Below the pieces are notes generated by a model that saw only the letters and a program-made list of their open reading frames with translations, did not search any database and was not told the DNA's origin. A DNA stretch of 64,000 nt, from contig CACVBU010001235.1 of NCBI GenBank assembly GCA_902728285.1, forward strand, positions 901,233-965,232, written 5' to 3'. Of this stretch, positions 34,061 through 45,959 are shown one piece after another. Every line of letters starts with the position of its first letter. The stretch's first letter is position 1. Source of the stretch: Clytia hemisphaerica. Lineage: Eukaryota; Cnidaria; Hydrozoa; Leptothecata; Clytiidae. The translations under genes were made by a program, and so were the position numbers.

Positions 34061-34406
34061 TCTTTGAGCTTTAGATTTCACCTGTCAACCTGTTAGATGT
34101 TTTTTGAAGAGGGAGTTTTGTTGATTTGTGTTCTTGCAGATGCGTCAGCTGACTTGCTTTGCCTTCTCAATTATTTTGGAGGAAAACGAAAGTTGTTTAG
34201 AAAGATGACTATAAAGCCAATTAATGCAAAGTAGATTCTGATTTCTTGTCTAGATATCAAACTATCAAACTTGCTTTGATAAAATATAAGTCATTGCTTG
34301 AAAGAACAAATAAACAAACATGGTGGCATTGTGATCTTTTTCGCAAATCAAAACCTTAACTTAACTACCTAAAGTGTCTTTTCTATCGATCACTTTAAAA
34401 CCAAGT
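34061..34406. promoter_or_regulatory. Probable bidirectional promoter of WASHC3 and CCDC34
   Basis: Only 346 bases separate the start codons of the two divergent genes. No TATA box is evident at a sensible distance on either side. Shared promoters between widely expressed divergent genes are common. Exact start sites cannot be read from sequence. Confidence 0.55.
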
Positions 34407-37400
34407 ATGTTTCAAGATACACCAAGGTCTTCATCTCCAATCAATAATGAGAAAAACACAACTTTTGGAAAGAGTCAATTGTCAACAGCCTTTTCATTTC
34501 CTGCTGGTGGAGGAGATAATTTATTTCAAGAAACAGGAGACTCAACACGCTCTTTGCTTGCTCCAATATATAGCAAGCAAGAAAAGGCTACTCTTGATAT
34601 TTCTTCCAGTATTAAGACACCAAGGAATCACAGTAAAAACAGTTTTTCCAATGAGAGGGTTGCATTGGTTACAGGAGGAAAAAGGTAGCAATTTCATGAA
34701 TTTCATTCTTTTTTGTTAGATTTATGAAGCCCTAGAGAGATGTTGTGCTTTAAGCTCTTCCAAGCAAAAAAAAGTGAATAGCGCAAAAAATATTGTTGCT
34801 ATTGTTTTCGAAAACCTGTGAAGCTTCTTATTGGTCAAGCGCTGAAATTCTATTGTACTGTAATGTCACGTGACTTAGGTAGGATTTCCTACCTAACCTC
34901 GGCACACTTTTCAGCCAAAGCACGCCATCTAGCCCTTCGGGCTTTACAAATCTATGATGTCGACATTAGACCAAGTTACGGTATCACAAAAATAAACTGA
35001 AATAAAACACTAATACTTTATAGCATGTTGCGCTGCTGGAAGATTCGCAGCTTTATTGTGTGCTAATTCAGGAGAATGTCAATTTGAACAAAATTTTTTT
35101 TCAAAATCGAAAAAGTGATAATACCTTAAGGGAAGAAATTTTAGCGAATTCGGCGAATTGCCTTGGGTATAAATTTAGCCAAATTTTCTTTCCTTCAAAT
35201 TTAAGTAGGTCTTTCACCAAAATAAGGTGCAAGACCTTATTTTATTAATTTAATTTATATTATTATTAATTAATTATTTATATTAATTTAATTTAATTTC
35301 AATTTAGTCTCAATTTCTTGAGTCTGCTAAATCACGTGCCTCACGTGCCCTAGTGCCTTAACTTTTTTTTACGTGCCTCTAGTGCCTCAAGTGCCCTAGT
35401 GCCTCACGTGCTCTAAATTTTTCACATTTACTTTTTTTTTTTCAAGAAAAAAATCCAAAATCCAAAATCCAAAATCACGTGAAAATTGGCAAAAATCACA
35501 AAAAAATCCAAAAAAACAAAAAAGTCTCGTACAACTTTTCGGGAATGATTTACCCCTTTTTCATGTGCCCTTAAATTTTCACGTAGCCTATTGTTTTTCA
35601 CTTGTCCTCAATTCTCTGGTGTTAACAGGGTTTTGCAAACTGAACGAAATATTACTTACACCTTTACTTTACTTTAAATTGCATTTTAATGCACAAAATT
35701 CTCGAGTTAAAAGTTAAAAGTTAAAAGTGCGAGTTGCAAATTAAAAATGCTAGTTGCAAATTTAGTATAAAGTGATATACACTTTTTATATAAGAACAAA
35801 TTTATATGATCAATTCAGAAAAATAATTATCATTATCATTATTTTTCAAAGCTATGTGCTTTTTTTTTTTTAAACAACAAAAGGAAATCAGTAAAAAGCT
35901 TTCGCCGCTCAGCGCACGTGGTGGTCAGCGGTTCTTATAGCTGTAAAAATTACAGTCGAAACAAGGGGTAATCATCTTGTCACAAGCGAGTATAATACTT
36001 TTCAACAGCATTCGCTGACACTTTTTCTCTCACTTTCTTTCTCTTTACTCGCAGGTGCCGAATAAACGGGAGGGGGTAGGGGGCGTTTATTAATTTTTCG
36101 ATTTTTTTTCCAACTCCCGGACCTTACACACCGAGATTGTTGTCGTAGCAGCTAGTTTTCTTTCGGAATTGTTTTCCACAACGCCTCAACGGCGATATAA
36201 TTATACATTTAAATGATTCCAGGTCGTTGAACAGAAATAGTCAGAATAATTTGAAAAATTTAAAAATTTGAAACAAAGCTTTAACAATATTTTAATTAGC
36301 TAATTTCTGTGTTTAGAAAGGCAACATAAGTTAAATGAAAATTATCCAAAGGTTGAGTTTATTAATTAAAAAATTAGGGCACTAGGGCACGGGAAATTTT
36401 AAGGCACTTGAGGCACGTGAGACACTAAAAAAGCTGTCAATTACCGATACCGAGTACCTATCGACTTAATCCCGAAATACCGATAAGAAAGACCTCATAT
36501 CGCTAAAAAAATTTAGGGCACGTGAAAATTTTAGGGCACTTGAAAAGTTTAGGGCACGTGAGAATTTTAGGGCACGTGAGAATTTTAGGGCACATGAAAA
36601 TTTTAGGGCACTAGGGCACGTGAAATTTTAGGGCACTAGGGCACGTGAAATTTTAAGGCACTAGGGCACTTAAGGCACTAGGGCACTAGAAGCACGTAAA
36701 AAAAGTTAAGGCACTAGGGCACTTGAGGCACGTGATTTAGCAGACTCCAATTTCTCCCTTAAAGCCTTTTTTCTTCGATTTTCAGCTAAAATATTGAACC
36801 AAAATGCGTCGTTAATTTTCGCCAAATTTAGAAATTTTATTAAATCGCCAAAATAAATTCTTCCAAATTGCACCAAAATTGGCGAGCCTATTCGCCAAAA
36901 TTTCTTCTCTTAAGGTATTGAATTTGCAAAACTGGAGGTAGCATGGGATTCCAAGCTCACAATTTTAGAAGAAAAAAAACGTTACCTCACACAGTTCTAA
37001 GATTATATAGCTTGGTGCAGGTAGATCAGTCTGATACAGAATGTTTGAAACAGTCTGTGTGCGAACCCCTGTTGACAGACTTTCTGATCTTTGGAACCCC
37101 AGGTAGACACGCATAATCAACTTACCATCAAAACTCTTCAACAAGCTCTAAAATTTTTCAAAACTACTAAAAACCACATCAAAACATCAGCCACATGTTT
37201 TTAAAAAACTTTCAGCCAACAGCAATTTTGTTAGTCTACACAATAGACAGCTTCAGGCTTTTAGGCTTTTAAGCTTTTAAAAGCTCTTGGTCTATAGGCA
37301 CTGCTATAGGCGGCCACTAGTAACCCCCACCGGGAATAGCTTATTGATTGGTTTTAAACATAATAGACAACTTTCACAAAAGATATGTTTATCAATAGAG

Positions 37401-40400
37401 ATTTCAAATAAAAGAATGTTTAAAACACAGCTTATTGGCTTAGGTTTCGAAACTCTCTATTGTTTCATAAAAACCTCAGTGCGCATGCGATTTATTCGGA
37501 GAACTGAAATATTCAAAACAAGAGTAGTGCTCATACGAAGACTTTTTAGGACTTAATTTGGGTGTCTTTTTATTTAGAATTATCTCTAATCAATCGTACA
37601 GGTCTCTAATTTTACTTTGGTCTATTGGATATTTTGGATGGAAATACTTGTGAGGGGAATAGTTTATTGTGATAAACCCGGATTTTTCGCTGCGATCACT
37701 ATGCAATGGTCATATACCGACTAATCTATGAGCAGTACCTAATTAATTGGTCAACTGATAATTCAAATGATTTTAATTTTCGATAATATTGAAAAATCAA
37801 TCACAATCAATCAATTTTATTTAGCTTGTCCTTATGTGATAATGCATTGGAGTCTTCATAGCTCAACACGTAAGGGGGGGGGCACAAATTGTTCGACTTA
37901 TGGAAATTTCGAGTTATGGAGATTGGTTTATAAGGCATTTTTAACTGAAGGGACCAAAAAATTTTGTTCGATTTAACTCGACATGGATGCGTACAAAAAA
38001 AATTATTGAACCCCGTTTTGATCAATGAGTAAATGTATACCAAAACTATTTTGATCAATGAGTAAATGTAAGTTTTATACCAAAACTGTCTTTTTGCATA
38101 GGTTTTGCATAATATGACCACAGCAAATTTGCCGTCATGATTTCTGCTTAATAATCCAAGATGGTGGAAAGATCTATATGAAAGTCACGAGCCCTGCTAT
38201 TCATAACTTGTGTCGGTCATTCAAATCAGTATTTAAAAGTAGTTCTAACAAATTGTTGAGTGTATTAAAAGTTATTGGTTTACGTTGTCCTTTCAAATCG
38301 GTTTGACTTTTTCATCCACTTGTGATGATTTGAATAGTAGTTTTAAGTCCAGTTTCGGAATTTTTTCGAGAAAAATGCATGTTATCATGAATATTAGCGT
38401 ACGAAAATGACTTGTTGCTTGGTAAGACTTAACACATAGCCATTGTAATCGTATTTTGAGCTTTTAAAGTAAGAGCAAATAGTTCTTTTCGAATGTTTTA
38501 ATGATCATTTTATTTCATCATCCCATTTTTTTCGTTATTCGGTCCTCTTAAACCTCTTTACTACACTGTCAAACTGGGTTTTCCGAACTTACTGTATACG
38601 CGTAAAAGTTGTCTGCAGTAGGAGCAGAAATCATCAATCTATATTTTTATTTCAAATCTAGTACTCCTGAAGATACCGGCAAGGAAAATGCTATAAACCA
38701 ACATAACAGCGATGTAACGGACAACCTTCAAGAAGAAAAGAACAAATCAACAAAAGAGAGATCGTCATCAGTGGAGAAAAACACACAGGAAGAAAAATCC
38801 AACAATGCCCACAACACAACAATGACAACAGACAGTTCATTTGCTTCTTCTTCCAACGACCACCAAACGGCATCATCTTCAACATCCTCCCTAAACAATG
38901 TCAGGTAATGCCAATTCCTTTTTACACAGGGAAAGTATTTCTTTGTGTCCGAAACATGCTTTTTATAACGAAAAATTTATTTTTGAAAAATAGCAGCGAG
39001 TTTGCTATAAATGTTTGATTACATAAAGTAAAAACAAATCTTAAGATGAATAAAAAATTATTTTACACGAGCCCCTTCTTCTCGAAATGGATGAGTTGAT
39101 GATCATCTTCCTTCTTCTTGCAACATTGACAATATAAAAGACACGATGTTAATAAGTTCCCAAACATCAACATCTCCATCAGAAAGAAAAATAGAAGCAT
39201 ACCAAAGTCTATAGAGGTCAGGTTTTCCAGACTTCTGTTTGATTCATATGCACGAATGTATCTTACTCGCGATCTTGGTAAAAGAACGATACTTATAAAC
39301 AGGATGATCGCTGAGCGGTTGGCCAGTTGAAACGCATCGAAACCTAACTTGATGGAAAGAAATGCTGTGCTTTTTTTGAAAACTGCAATGTACCCTAAGG
39401 TGATATTGATGATTAAAGATAAATGTGTCCATGCTGGGAATGTGTTGTATGTTTGCAAGAACACGCCAATCATATCATCTTTGAATTTTCCTCCGAATCC
39501 ATAATAAAGTGATCTTGCCATTATTGTCATAAAAACGAATACCATCAGTAAATGTGTCAATACACGTTGTCTTTTCCATATTTTAAGTTCCTCAGTGTTT
39601 GAAAACCGTTTGTCCATTTTTACGGTGAGATTGGAATATTTTATACTTCCTCCTTTCCTTTATTGATTGTTGTTCGCCTTATTGTTAACTGCTTATTGGA
39701 AACCTTAACTCACTACGTCGAAATTAAAAGTTGGAGGATGGTAACCATTGTTGAACAAGTCATTAAAAAATAATGCGATTCATTAATTCCGTTTACATCG
39801 TTTTCAACATGATCATGTCTCTTCTATTTTTTACAAGAAGTAGACCAGCTAAATTTCTTTAACACAACTGCACAATATCTCAAGAAGCATTCTCCTCAAT
39901 AAAAATAACGTATATGTCTGATAACATACAAAACGAATTGTACGTTTAACTTCACACGATAACCAAAAATATTACAAAACCGTAAACCGATTAGATGTTA
40001 TCAAAGAAAATGATACACGAAACTTTTACTCGCCAAATGATTGAAGTTAGGACTTCAGTGTTAACTCATACTCATAAAAGACTCAATGGAGGTCGGTCAA
40101 AATAAACAAGGAGGTGGGAAATTTCTGTGTATTGCACACATATGGTGCTTCTTGGATTGTAATGTTTATGAAAGTAGACGCACTATCTTTTTTAGATCTT
40201 CCAGTAATGCTAGTGGAGAGAAAGATTAGCGTTATTTTAAACTGCAAACCACGATAGTGAAATGATTCTAAGAAAAAACTTACAACTCACAACCTCAGCT
40301 TTCTAAAAGATTTGGCTGAGGTGGTTTTGAGCTATGACCTGTTTACAGTGGGATGAAATTGAATTATTTTGGGTACTTTAATGGGATAAACTTTCGCGGG

Positions 40401-41872
40401 GATTAAATTTCGTGGATTTCGAGGAAAATCCGCGAAATTAAGTCCCAATGGAAATTTGGAAGGGCCTCATCCGCGAATTATTTCTCAATAAAACTCAAAA
40501 TATGTCAAATAAATACTATTTTGAATGGTTACTTGCATCAAAGAAGCGCTAATAATGTGTACTTCAACAACCAACATGCATGTTTTTTGACAGTAAAAGT
40601 AACAAAATCGTGAAAATAATGCCACCCAATAGTGCCACCCGCGAAATTTTTGAATTTCGCGGATAAGCCCAACCGCGAAAGTTTATCCCATTAAAGTATA
40701 ATTTTACGTCCGTAGGCGTCAAAGGGTTAAATATTGAGTTCTTCTCTTTTGTAGCCTGGATGAGATGATCGATTTGAAAGGAAAGACTTGGGATGATTGG
40801 TTCCTGGAGAAAGCCATGCTTGAGATGAAGAGAATCAAACTGATCAACGTCAAGAAGAAAGAGTTGGACAAGAAACGTTCACAAGAACGAGAAGAGAAGA
40901 TGAAGAAAGAAATGCAAGCAGCAGAAAATCGTCAAGATTGGATGAAGAGGAAAAAGTTCCAAGCTGAAAAACAACGGTGTGAAGAACTCGCTCAAAAAGA
41001 ATTTCAAAGATTAAAGGTATGTAAATGTTCAAATGCCAATTATGGAGAGGACTGTCTGCTTATCTGTTTAATATGAATAGATAAACTAAACCTTGGGCCA
41101 TTTGCTTTATATAACCTTTCCCACAAATATTTTTCCAAAAGTTTGCTTACAAAAGTCTTAACTTAAAAATAAAAAGTTTTTCTTAAAAGTTTTAACTTAC
41201 AAAAAGTCTTTCTGAGTATTTATTAGCCAAAAATTTAACTCAATAACGTCACAATTAGAGATTCGATTAGTCGGATTGATTTCAATGCTCTGCGAAAAAT
41301 AGCTGTTAGTACGGCATGGGGTAAACCTTTCTGAGACAACCCCCACTAGTACTAGTGTCACCTTAATAAACACTTGATGAAGGGAAAAAGTATAAACTTA
41401 CTATCCTTGAAACTTTTATTTTTTGAAATAGGAAAAGCAAGAGAAGGACTTACTTGAGGAAAAAGCCAAACAGAATTACGATGAATGGTACGAGAAGAAG
41501 AAAGCTCAAGAAAAAGAAGCACGTTTACGAAAGAAACACGAGAGAAATTTGGAAGAAGAGAGAATTCAAGAGAAGCAGCAGCAAGCGGATGATGCTTACA
41601 AACGATGGCTGTCGCAAACTGACGAGCAAAGTAAACCTTTCAGATATCATGGAGGAGGACGTGTGTCCAAAAAGAAAAACCTTTACTCGTCTCCTGATCC
41701 GACCTTCACGAACCCTTTACCATGGGTGGATAGTGTGATGGAGGAGGAGAAAATGTACAGGTGTAATCACCAAAAGAAAATCTTCTCATCACCTCCAATG
41801 TTGTGGCAAGATATTGAAAACCGCCGCAAACGAACTTCTGATAACAGGTTGAGGAAAACTTCGGTCACGTGA
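34407..41872 (+). CDS. CCDC34: Coiled-coil domain-containing protein 34 ortholog, 407 aa, four exons
   Basis: Exons are 34407-34684, 38662-38904, 40755-41016 and 41432-41872 (TGA), GT-AG with phases 2, 2, 0 that join correctly. The N-terminal part is Ser/Thr-rich and disordered but contains STRSLLAP (residues 46-53), which matches the conserved STRSLLSP of vertebrate CCDC34. Exon 2 is a low-complexity Ser/Asn/Glu segment. Exons 3 and 4 encode a highly charged coiled coil (about 175-330) starting with WDDWFLEK and containing the repeated YDEWYEKKKAQE type motif. The C-terminus has YSSPDPTFTNPLPW, the family's FY/S-x-PxPxFxNPxPW signature. Family knowledge: CCDC34 is linked to cilium and sperm flagellum formation. 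I chose ATG 34407 because it is the first ATG in the frame. Intron 1 and intron 2 hold several transposons, and intron 2 also holds an antisense gene. Confidence 0.92.
35124..36915. mobile_element. TA-flanked MITE, CCTTAAGGGAA family, interrupted
   Basis: Ends CCTTAAGGGAAGAAATTTTA and its near complement (AATTTCTTCTCTTAAGG), TA on both sides (35122-35123, 36916-36917). Once the nested 35319-36747 element is removed, it is about 360 bp, close to the other family members. Confidence 0.75.
35319..36747. mobile_element. Nested hAT-like element with CACGTG-rich subterminal arrays, 1.43 kb
   Basis: Terminal GAGTCTGCTAAATCACGTG (left) mirrors CACGTGATTTAGCAGACTC (right). The exact 8-bp duplication CAATTTCT flanks it (35311-35318, 36748-36755). 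Both ends carry arrays of GCACGTG / AGGGCACTAGGGCAC: about 35330-35410 on the left and 36370-36735 on the right, period about 20 bases. The middle has no transposase ORF. Confidence 0.8.
36918..38608. other. CCDC34 intron 1 remainder, no gene recognised
   Basis: No bounded repeat or supported exon seen. A direct duplication of TTTTGATCAATGAGTAAATG occurs at about 38017 and 38051. Confidence 0.4.
39063..39617 (-). CDS. Four-helix integral membrane protein of unknown family, 184 aa, single exon
   Basis: Open frame from ATG 39617 to the stop at 39063 on the minus strand, inside CCDC34 intron 2. Hydrophobic segments lie at about residues 18-40, 60-82, 97-118 and 138-165. The N-terminus is charged (KRFSNTEELKIWKRQR), and the C-terminal tail starts with a Cys cluster (CQCCKKKEDD) that could be palmitoylated. 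Lengths and spacing suggest a tetraspan protein with both ends in the cytosol. It lacks the CCG motif of tetraspanins. GTATAAAATATT lies about 20-30 bases before the ATG, so a short leader would be needed. I cannot name a family. Single-exon structure and nested antisense position could mean an old retrocopy; an intact frame of this length with four helices argues for a real gene. Confidence 0.65.
   Translation of the reverse strand: MDKRFSNTEELKIWKRQRVLTHLLMVFVFMTIMARSLYYGFGGKFKDDMIGVFLQTYNTFPAWTHLSLIINITLGYIAVFKKSTAFLSIKLGFDAFQLANRSAIILFISIVLLPRSRVRYIRAYESNRSLENLTSIDFGMLLFFFLMEMLMFGNLLTSCLLYCQCCKKKEDDHQLIHFEKKGLV
40376..40696. mobile_element. TA-flanked MITE, CTTTAATGGG family, copy 2
   Basis: Ends CTTTAATGGGATAAACTTTC and its complement, TA on both sides (40374-40375, 40697-40698). 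The whole element is the inverted counterpart of 8254-8593. It sits just before CCDC34 exon 3, leaving about 60 bases to the acceptor. Confidence 0.85.
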
Positions 41873-42207
41873 TAAAAAGATGCTCTGGCATTTCGAAATG
41901 CACTTTTTAAAATATTTTTCTATCTTCCTCCTTAACTTAAGAATCCTACAATTTTTATATTTTACCTAGTATTAAGTTAGAATAATATCAACCTTAAATA
42001 TGATATGTTTTGAAATATTTTACATCGTTCGTTTATTTTCCTAACACTATTCATGGTCTACCAGGTCACGTGTCATTTAATTATTTCCCCTCCTTCATTT
42101 ATAAAAAATGATGCCAAACTGTTCAAATTCATTTAATATTCTACATCTCAACAGTTTTGAGCTCATCCATTTAACATCGCCTTATCAACTATTATTGTCA
42201 TTCCATT

Positions 42208-43726
42208 TTAAATTTCGATAATGTCTTTGATGTCGGAACTTTCAATGATTTTGATTCCATTTCGCTTTTCTTTTGTTTTCATACCTTCGATGCTTTCATC
42301 GCAAACACCACGACATGCATCTTCGATGACGAAGGTCTGAAAACCATGAGTGTTACTATCGAAAGCTGTGTATGCTACACAAAAGTCCGTCGCAAGTCCA
42401 CACACAAAAACATGGGTGATTTTACGATCGATGAATTCTTGGAATAGAATTGTTTGTGTCGAGCGTCCGTTATCCCAGAATGCACTGTAACTGTCGATCT
42501 GAGGGTGTGTTCCTTTTAAGATGCGGATCGAATCTTCTTTTACCTGTGTGTGAAATAAAGATAAAATTGTGGCAACCAATACAAAAGAATACTTTGAGTT
42601 TCTAAGAAATGTATTAAAAAGAACGAAGTTTAGAATCAACACATATTTAAAAGACTTTTCAACGTTCTTACATTTAGTTCTGAATGTAGCTCAGCTCCCT
42701 CTGACTCTTGTATGCAATGTGGAGGCCATAGGACTTGTTCGATTGGTTTGTCACCGTCATACACCACCTTATCCAACACTTTTGCTTCTTCTGCGGAGAC
42801 GGTGGAACTTTCATGAAGAGGGTATTTAGAGACGTTTGTGTAGAAAGAACAATGGTCTTCAGGATGCCAATCAGTGGTGTAAACAACAGCATCAAAAGGA
42901 TGTTCTTCCAAGATGTTGTTCACCACTTCCACTATTTCTTCCCCATCTTGATTTGCTGGTGAATTTTTCAACGCTAACGATCCAGAGATGAAATCATTCT
43001 GAACATCCACAACTAATAACGCTGTCTTTTTCGAACAATCCCTCCTCAATAAATATCCCAACACTTTGGCCATCATCTCGAGGTCTACTTTCTTATCGAC
43101 CTAAAATCAAGAAAACAAACTTGGAACGAAAGTATGACTTCGTGATTTAAAGAATAGTGAGACAGGGGGTGGTTTAGATTCTCCCATCTCCACTAGTCAA
43201 TGCTAACCATCAGGTCTATGGTGCAATGAAATGACTCACTGTGCATTCTTCGAAGAGATCGAGGACGTCTTGTTCTTGATTGGGATCCATCTTGATGTAC
43301 TTGTCTCCACCAATCACCTCCAGGAACAAGTCATCCAAAGCACTCATCGGAATGTCCGCGATCTCTTCGTACTGTTCCCTAAGGAAGAAGTATTTACTTC
43401 ATGTTGGGAATATTTGATGGCAGTTTCTTTGAGACTCGGAGACAATTTGTTTGAGTTCAAAATCATTCCTTGTCATCTTCTAGTGAATGATGAGATAAGT
43501 CACCGGTGAATTAGAAGTGTGGAATGATTAGAAGTTCGTGGTCTCGTGTTTTGTCAAGTTCAGTAGTGTAATACATAATGACTTATCTACTTAATGTCAC
43601 TTACATTTGGAGGTTTTGCAGAACTTCCAGACATTTTTGTTCAGAGAAATCTCGTTCTTCCTCTCCACTCTCTTCTTCTCCTTCACGCAAATAATCAAAA
43701 TATCCACTGATCTTCAACAATTTCAT
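42208..43726 (-). CDS. Nicotinamidase with N-terminal EF-hand-like region, 341 aa, four exons
   Basis: Exons in transcript order are 43726-43605, 43378-43240, 43100-42672 and 42543-42208 (TAA), GT-AG, phases 2, 0, 0. The enzyme hydrolyses nicotinamide to nicotinate for NAD salvage. Isochorismatase-fold residues are all present: catalytic Asp119 (LLVVDVQNDF), Lys240 (ILKGTH) and nucleophile Cys285 (GLATDFCVAY). Metal ligands are Asp164 and His166 (TTDWHPEDH) and His215 (WPPHC). The first 110 residues form a helical region with an EF-hand-like end (KYIKMDPNQEQDVLDLF, then VDKKVDLEMMAKVLGYL), an arrangement also known from insect nicotinamidase. Calcium-binding loop residues are weak here. Its 3' end converges on CCDC34, with 335 bases between stops. 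Vertebrates lack this gene, which supports an invertebrate source. Confidence 0.94.
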
Positions 43727-44830
43727 TTTCTACCTCAAATCTATAAATCAACAGATGAAAAATTTTCTCACATGATAATATGCACAGACTATAACTTCAA
43801 ACACTTCCTTGAACATGACAGTTTTTTGTGTCATCTATCGATGGGTTTTTATCAATTACGCGATAATTAACCATCATTAAATATCATTAAACAATTCAAA
43901 TACAAACCTTAATCAAAATACACTGTTCAAGACTTTGGCAAAATAGTAGTTCAGCAAAATTCAACACCTTATCACGAATAAGTTTCTCATAAACAAAATC
44001 TTTTCAAACATTTTAACTTTGATGTATAGAGAGAGAGAATTCAATCAGAAAGCTTAGTGAGTCTATTATAAAAGCACGACCATCTCTCAGTGGTAAGCCT
44101 AAGAGAAACAATTCATTAAACATATAAATGCTATCATAAAAAGCCAACTTATCTAACGGGATCAAAACATGTTTATTTCGCTCGTTGAATCACGCGTCTG
44201 CAAGTCGATACTTTATAATGTCAACGTAGTGTTATGTTATTGCAAAACAAACATTAACGAAACACCAATTATATCAGCGAAGGGAAATTTTCACCTTCTC
44301 TTATAGTTATCTACTTTTATCTACTGGGAAGCAGCAAAGCCTTAAAGTGTTCTTAACTTGTTCTTAATATTTTGGCCATCGAAGCCTTATGTTATTATAT
44401 AGTTTGTTCTCAAACGCGTACACGCTCATCATAAACAGACCTCGCTCTGTGCATCGCCTTTCCTTTCTCCAACGTCTCGAATAATTAAATTGGATGTTGA
44501 TGAAGAGATGAAGAGGTCCATCTTCTTCATGTTATTTTCAACATTTTCATTTTTGTACTCTTTTAAATAATTTATGAACTCACAAGTTTAACATCTTTTT
44601 ATTTTTTGAATAAACTAGATATAGTATTACTGGCGATCTTACGGAGTTTTTTCAATCATTTTTAATTCCCCTCAATTCTTCCATACAGTTAATAAAGTGA
44701 ACTTTTCTGTACGAAACCCCCTTTTTCAACTTTTAGGAGTTGTATTTTGCTTCGTGTTGTGAGGTTTGACAGCGAAAACTTTCAAGTGTTTTTAAGCCAA
44801 ATTTCGCAGAAATTAAACATATTCCCCATA
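43727..44830. other. Region upstream of nicotinamidase, no gene recognised
   Basis: AT-rich, without splice-supported ORFs or a bounded repeat. The nicotinamidase promoter should lie within its first few hundred bases, but no TATA box is convincing. Sequence near 44330-44420 resembles the interior of the following MITE (GAAGCCTTA, GTTCTTA motifs). Confidence 0.4.
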
Positions 44831-45083
44831 CACGTTTTTTTTTTATAAGAACGTCAAAAATTTTCGAAGCCTTCGGATGTTCTTAGTTTTTTGGATTTGA
44901 AGGCTAAAAATGTTCATAAAAGGTTCTTATTTTCAGCATTTTTTGAGCATTTTGATGTAATTTCTTAAGAAAATGCATGTTTTTAAGTCTCCAAAGCCTT
45001 AGAATGTTCTTAGAATATTCTTAAATTTTTGGGTCTCGAAGCCTTATTTTCTTATATAGTTTGTTCTTATAAAAAAAGACGTG
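44831..45083. mobile_element. TA-flanked CACGTTTTTT-family MITE, 253 bp
   Basis: Ends CACGTTTTTTTTTTATAAGA and TCTTATAAAAAAAGACGTG, TA on both sides (44829-44830, 45084-45085). Same end type as 21218-22871. Confidence 0.75.
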
Positions 45084-45959
45084 TATTCCCTACACTATTT
45101 CTAAATCGAGTAATGCCAAAGCAGGTACCTCTTAAAAGGTAATGGGGTCTCGGGTAGGCTGCTGGCATCCACTAACGGATTCGTGCTCCTTATAGAGGAT
45201 GCTTAATAAGCGATATTTCCTTTGTCCAGAGATTTGCCGCCTTTAGCCGATATACGGCTAAAGACATTTTTTAGCTGTCGAGTGTCTGCAAATATAACAT
45301 TACGTAATGTTTAAATTTTCTGTGAGGCACCAAATCATAGATTGGAAAATATTTTGGATTTCGAAAAAAAAGTAGGCGGAAAGAAGTTTGCTTCTTTTTC
45401 TTCCTCCTTTCTTGTTTAATGTGGAGATTTCGTAAAAGATGAGAAATTAGATTTATTTATTTATGTGCACCAACAAAATTTTGCTTCATAAAACTACATT
45501 TTGATGCTTGAATTTGGACTTGTATGAGGTGGCCTTTGTATTTATCTTTTTCATGTCATTAGCTTCAATTCTTTTGAAGAGATTGGAGTGTTTTGGGTTG
45601 TTTTTTTTTTCTTCACTTTTTTGTTCATATTTGTATTTTTGAAATTCGACCGAAGGGCTGAAGGAAAGGTTTTGATAAATTTACAGACCAGATATCTTAT
45701 AAAAGCAAAAGTCGACAATAAATCTACAGACTCTAAAAAATGAGCGCATTAGATTGTTTTTTTTATTTTTCTTTCTGTTTTGTTTTTCTGGTCTGGGATT
45801 CGAATTTCGAATGTAAACATTCTTATTGAAAACTCGAAACGATCGTTTTTGCGCGCGCATCAATGTCAATCAAATTATTAACTCGTCAAGATTCTGTAAA
45901 ATATATACATCGAATTAAAAAAAACCGAACCGGAAAGCGGTGCATATATTTTCTGCGTG

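Noticed and set aside
36367-36735. CRISPR-like spaced repeats (AGGGCACTAGGGCAC array)
   Set aside because: Eukaryotic context, degenerate units without unique spacers, clearly subterminal repeats of a DNA element.
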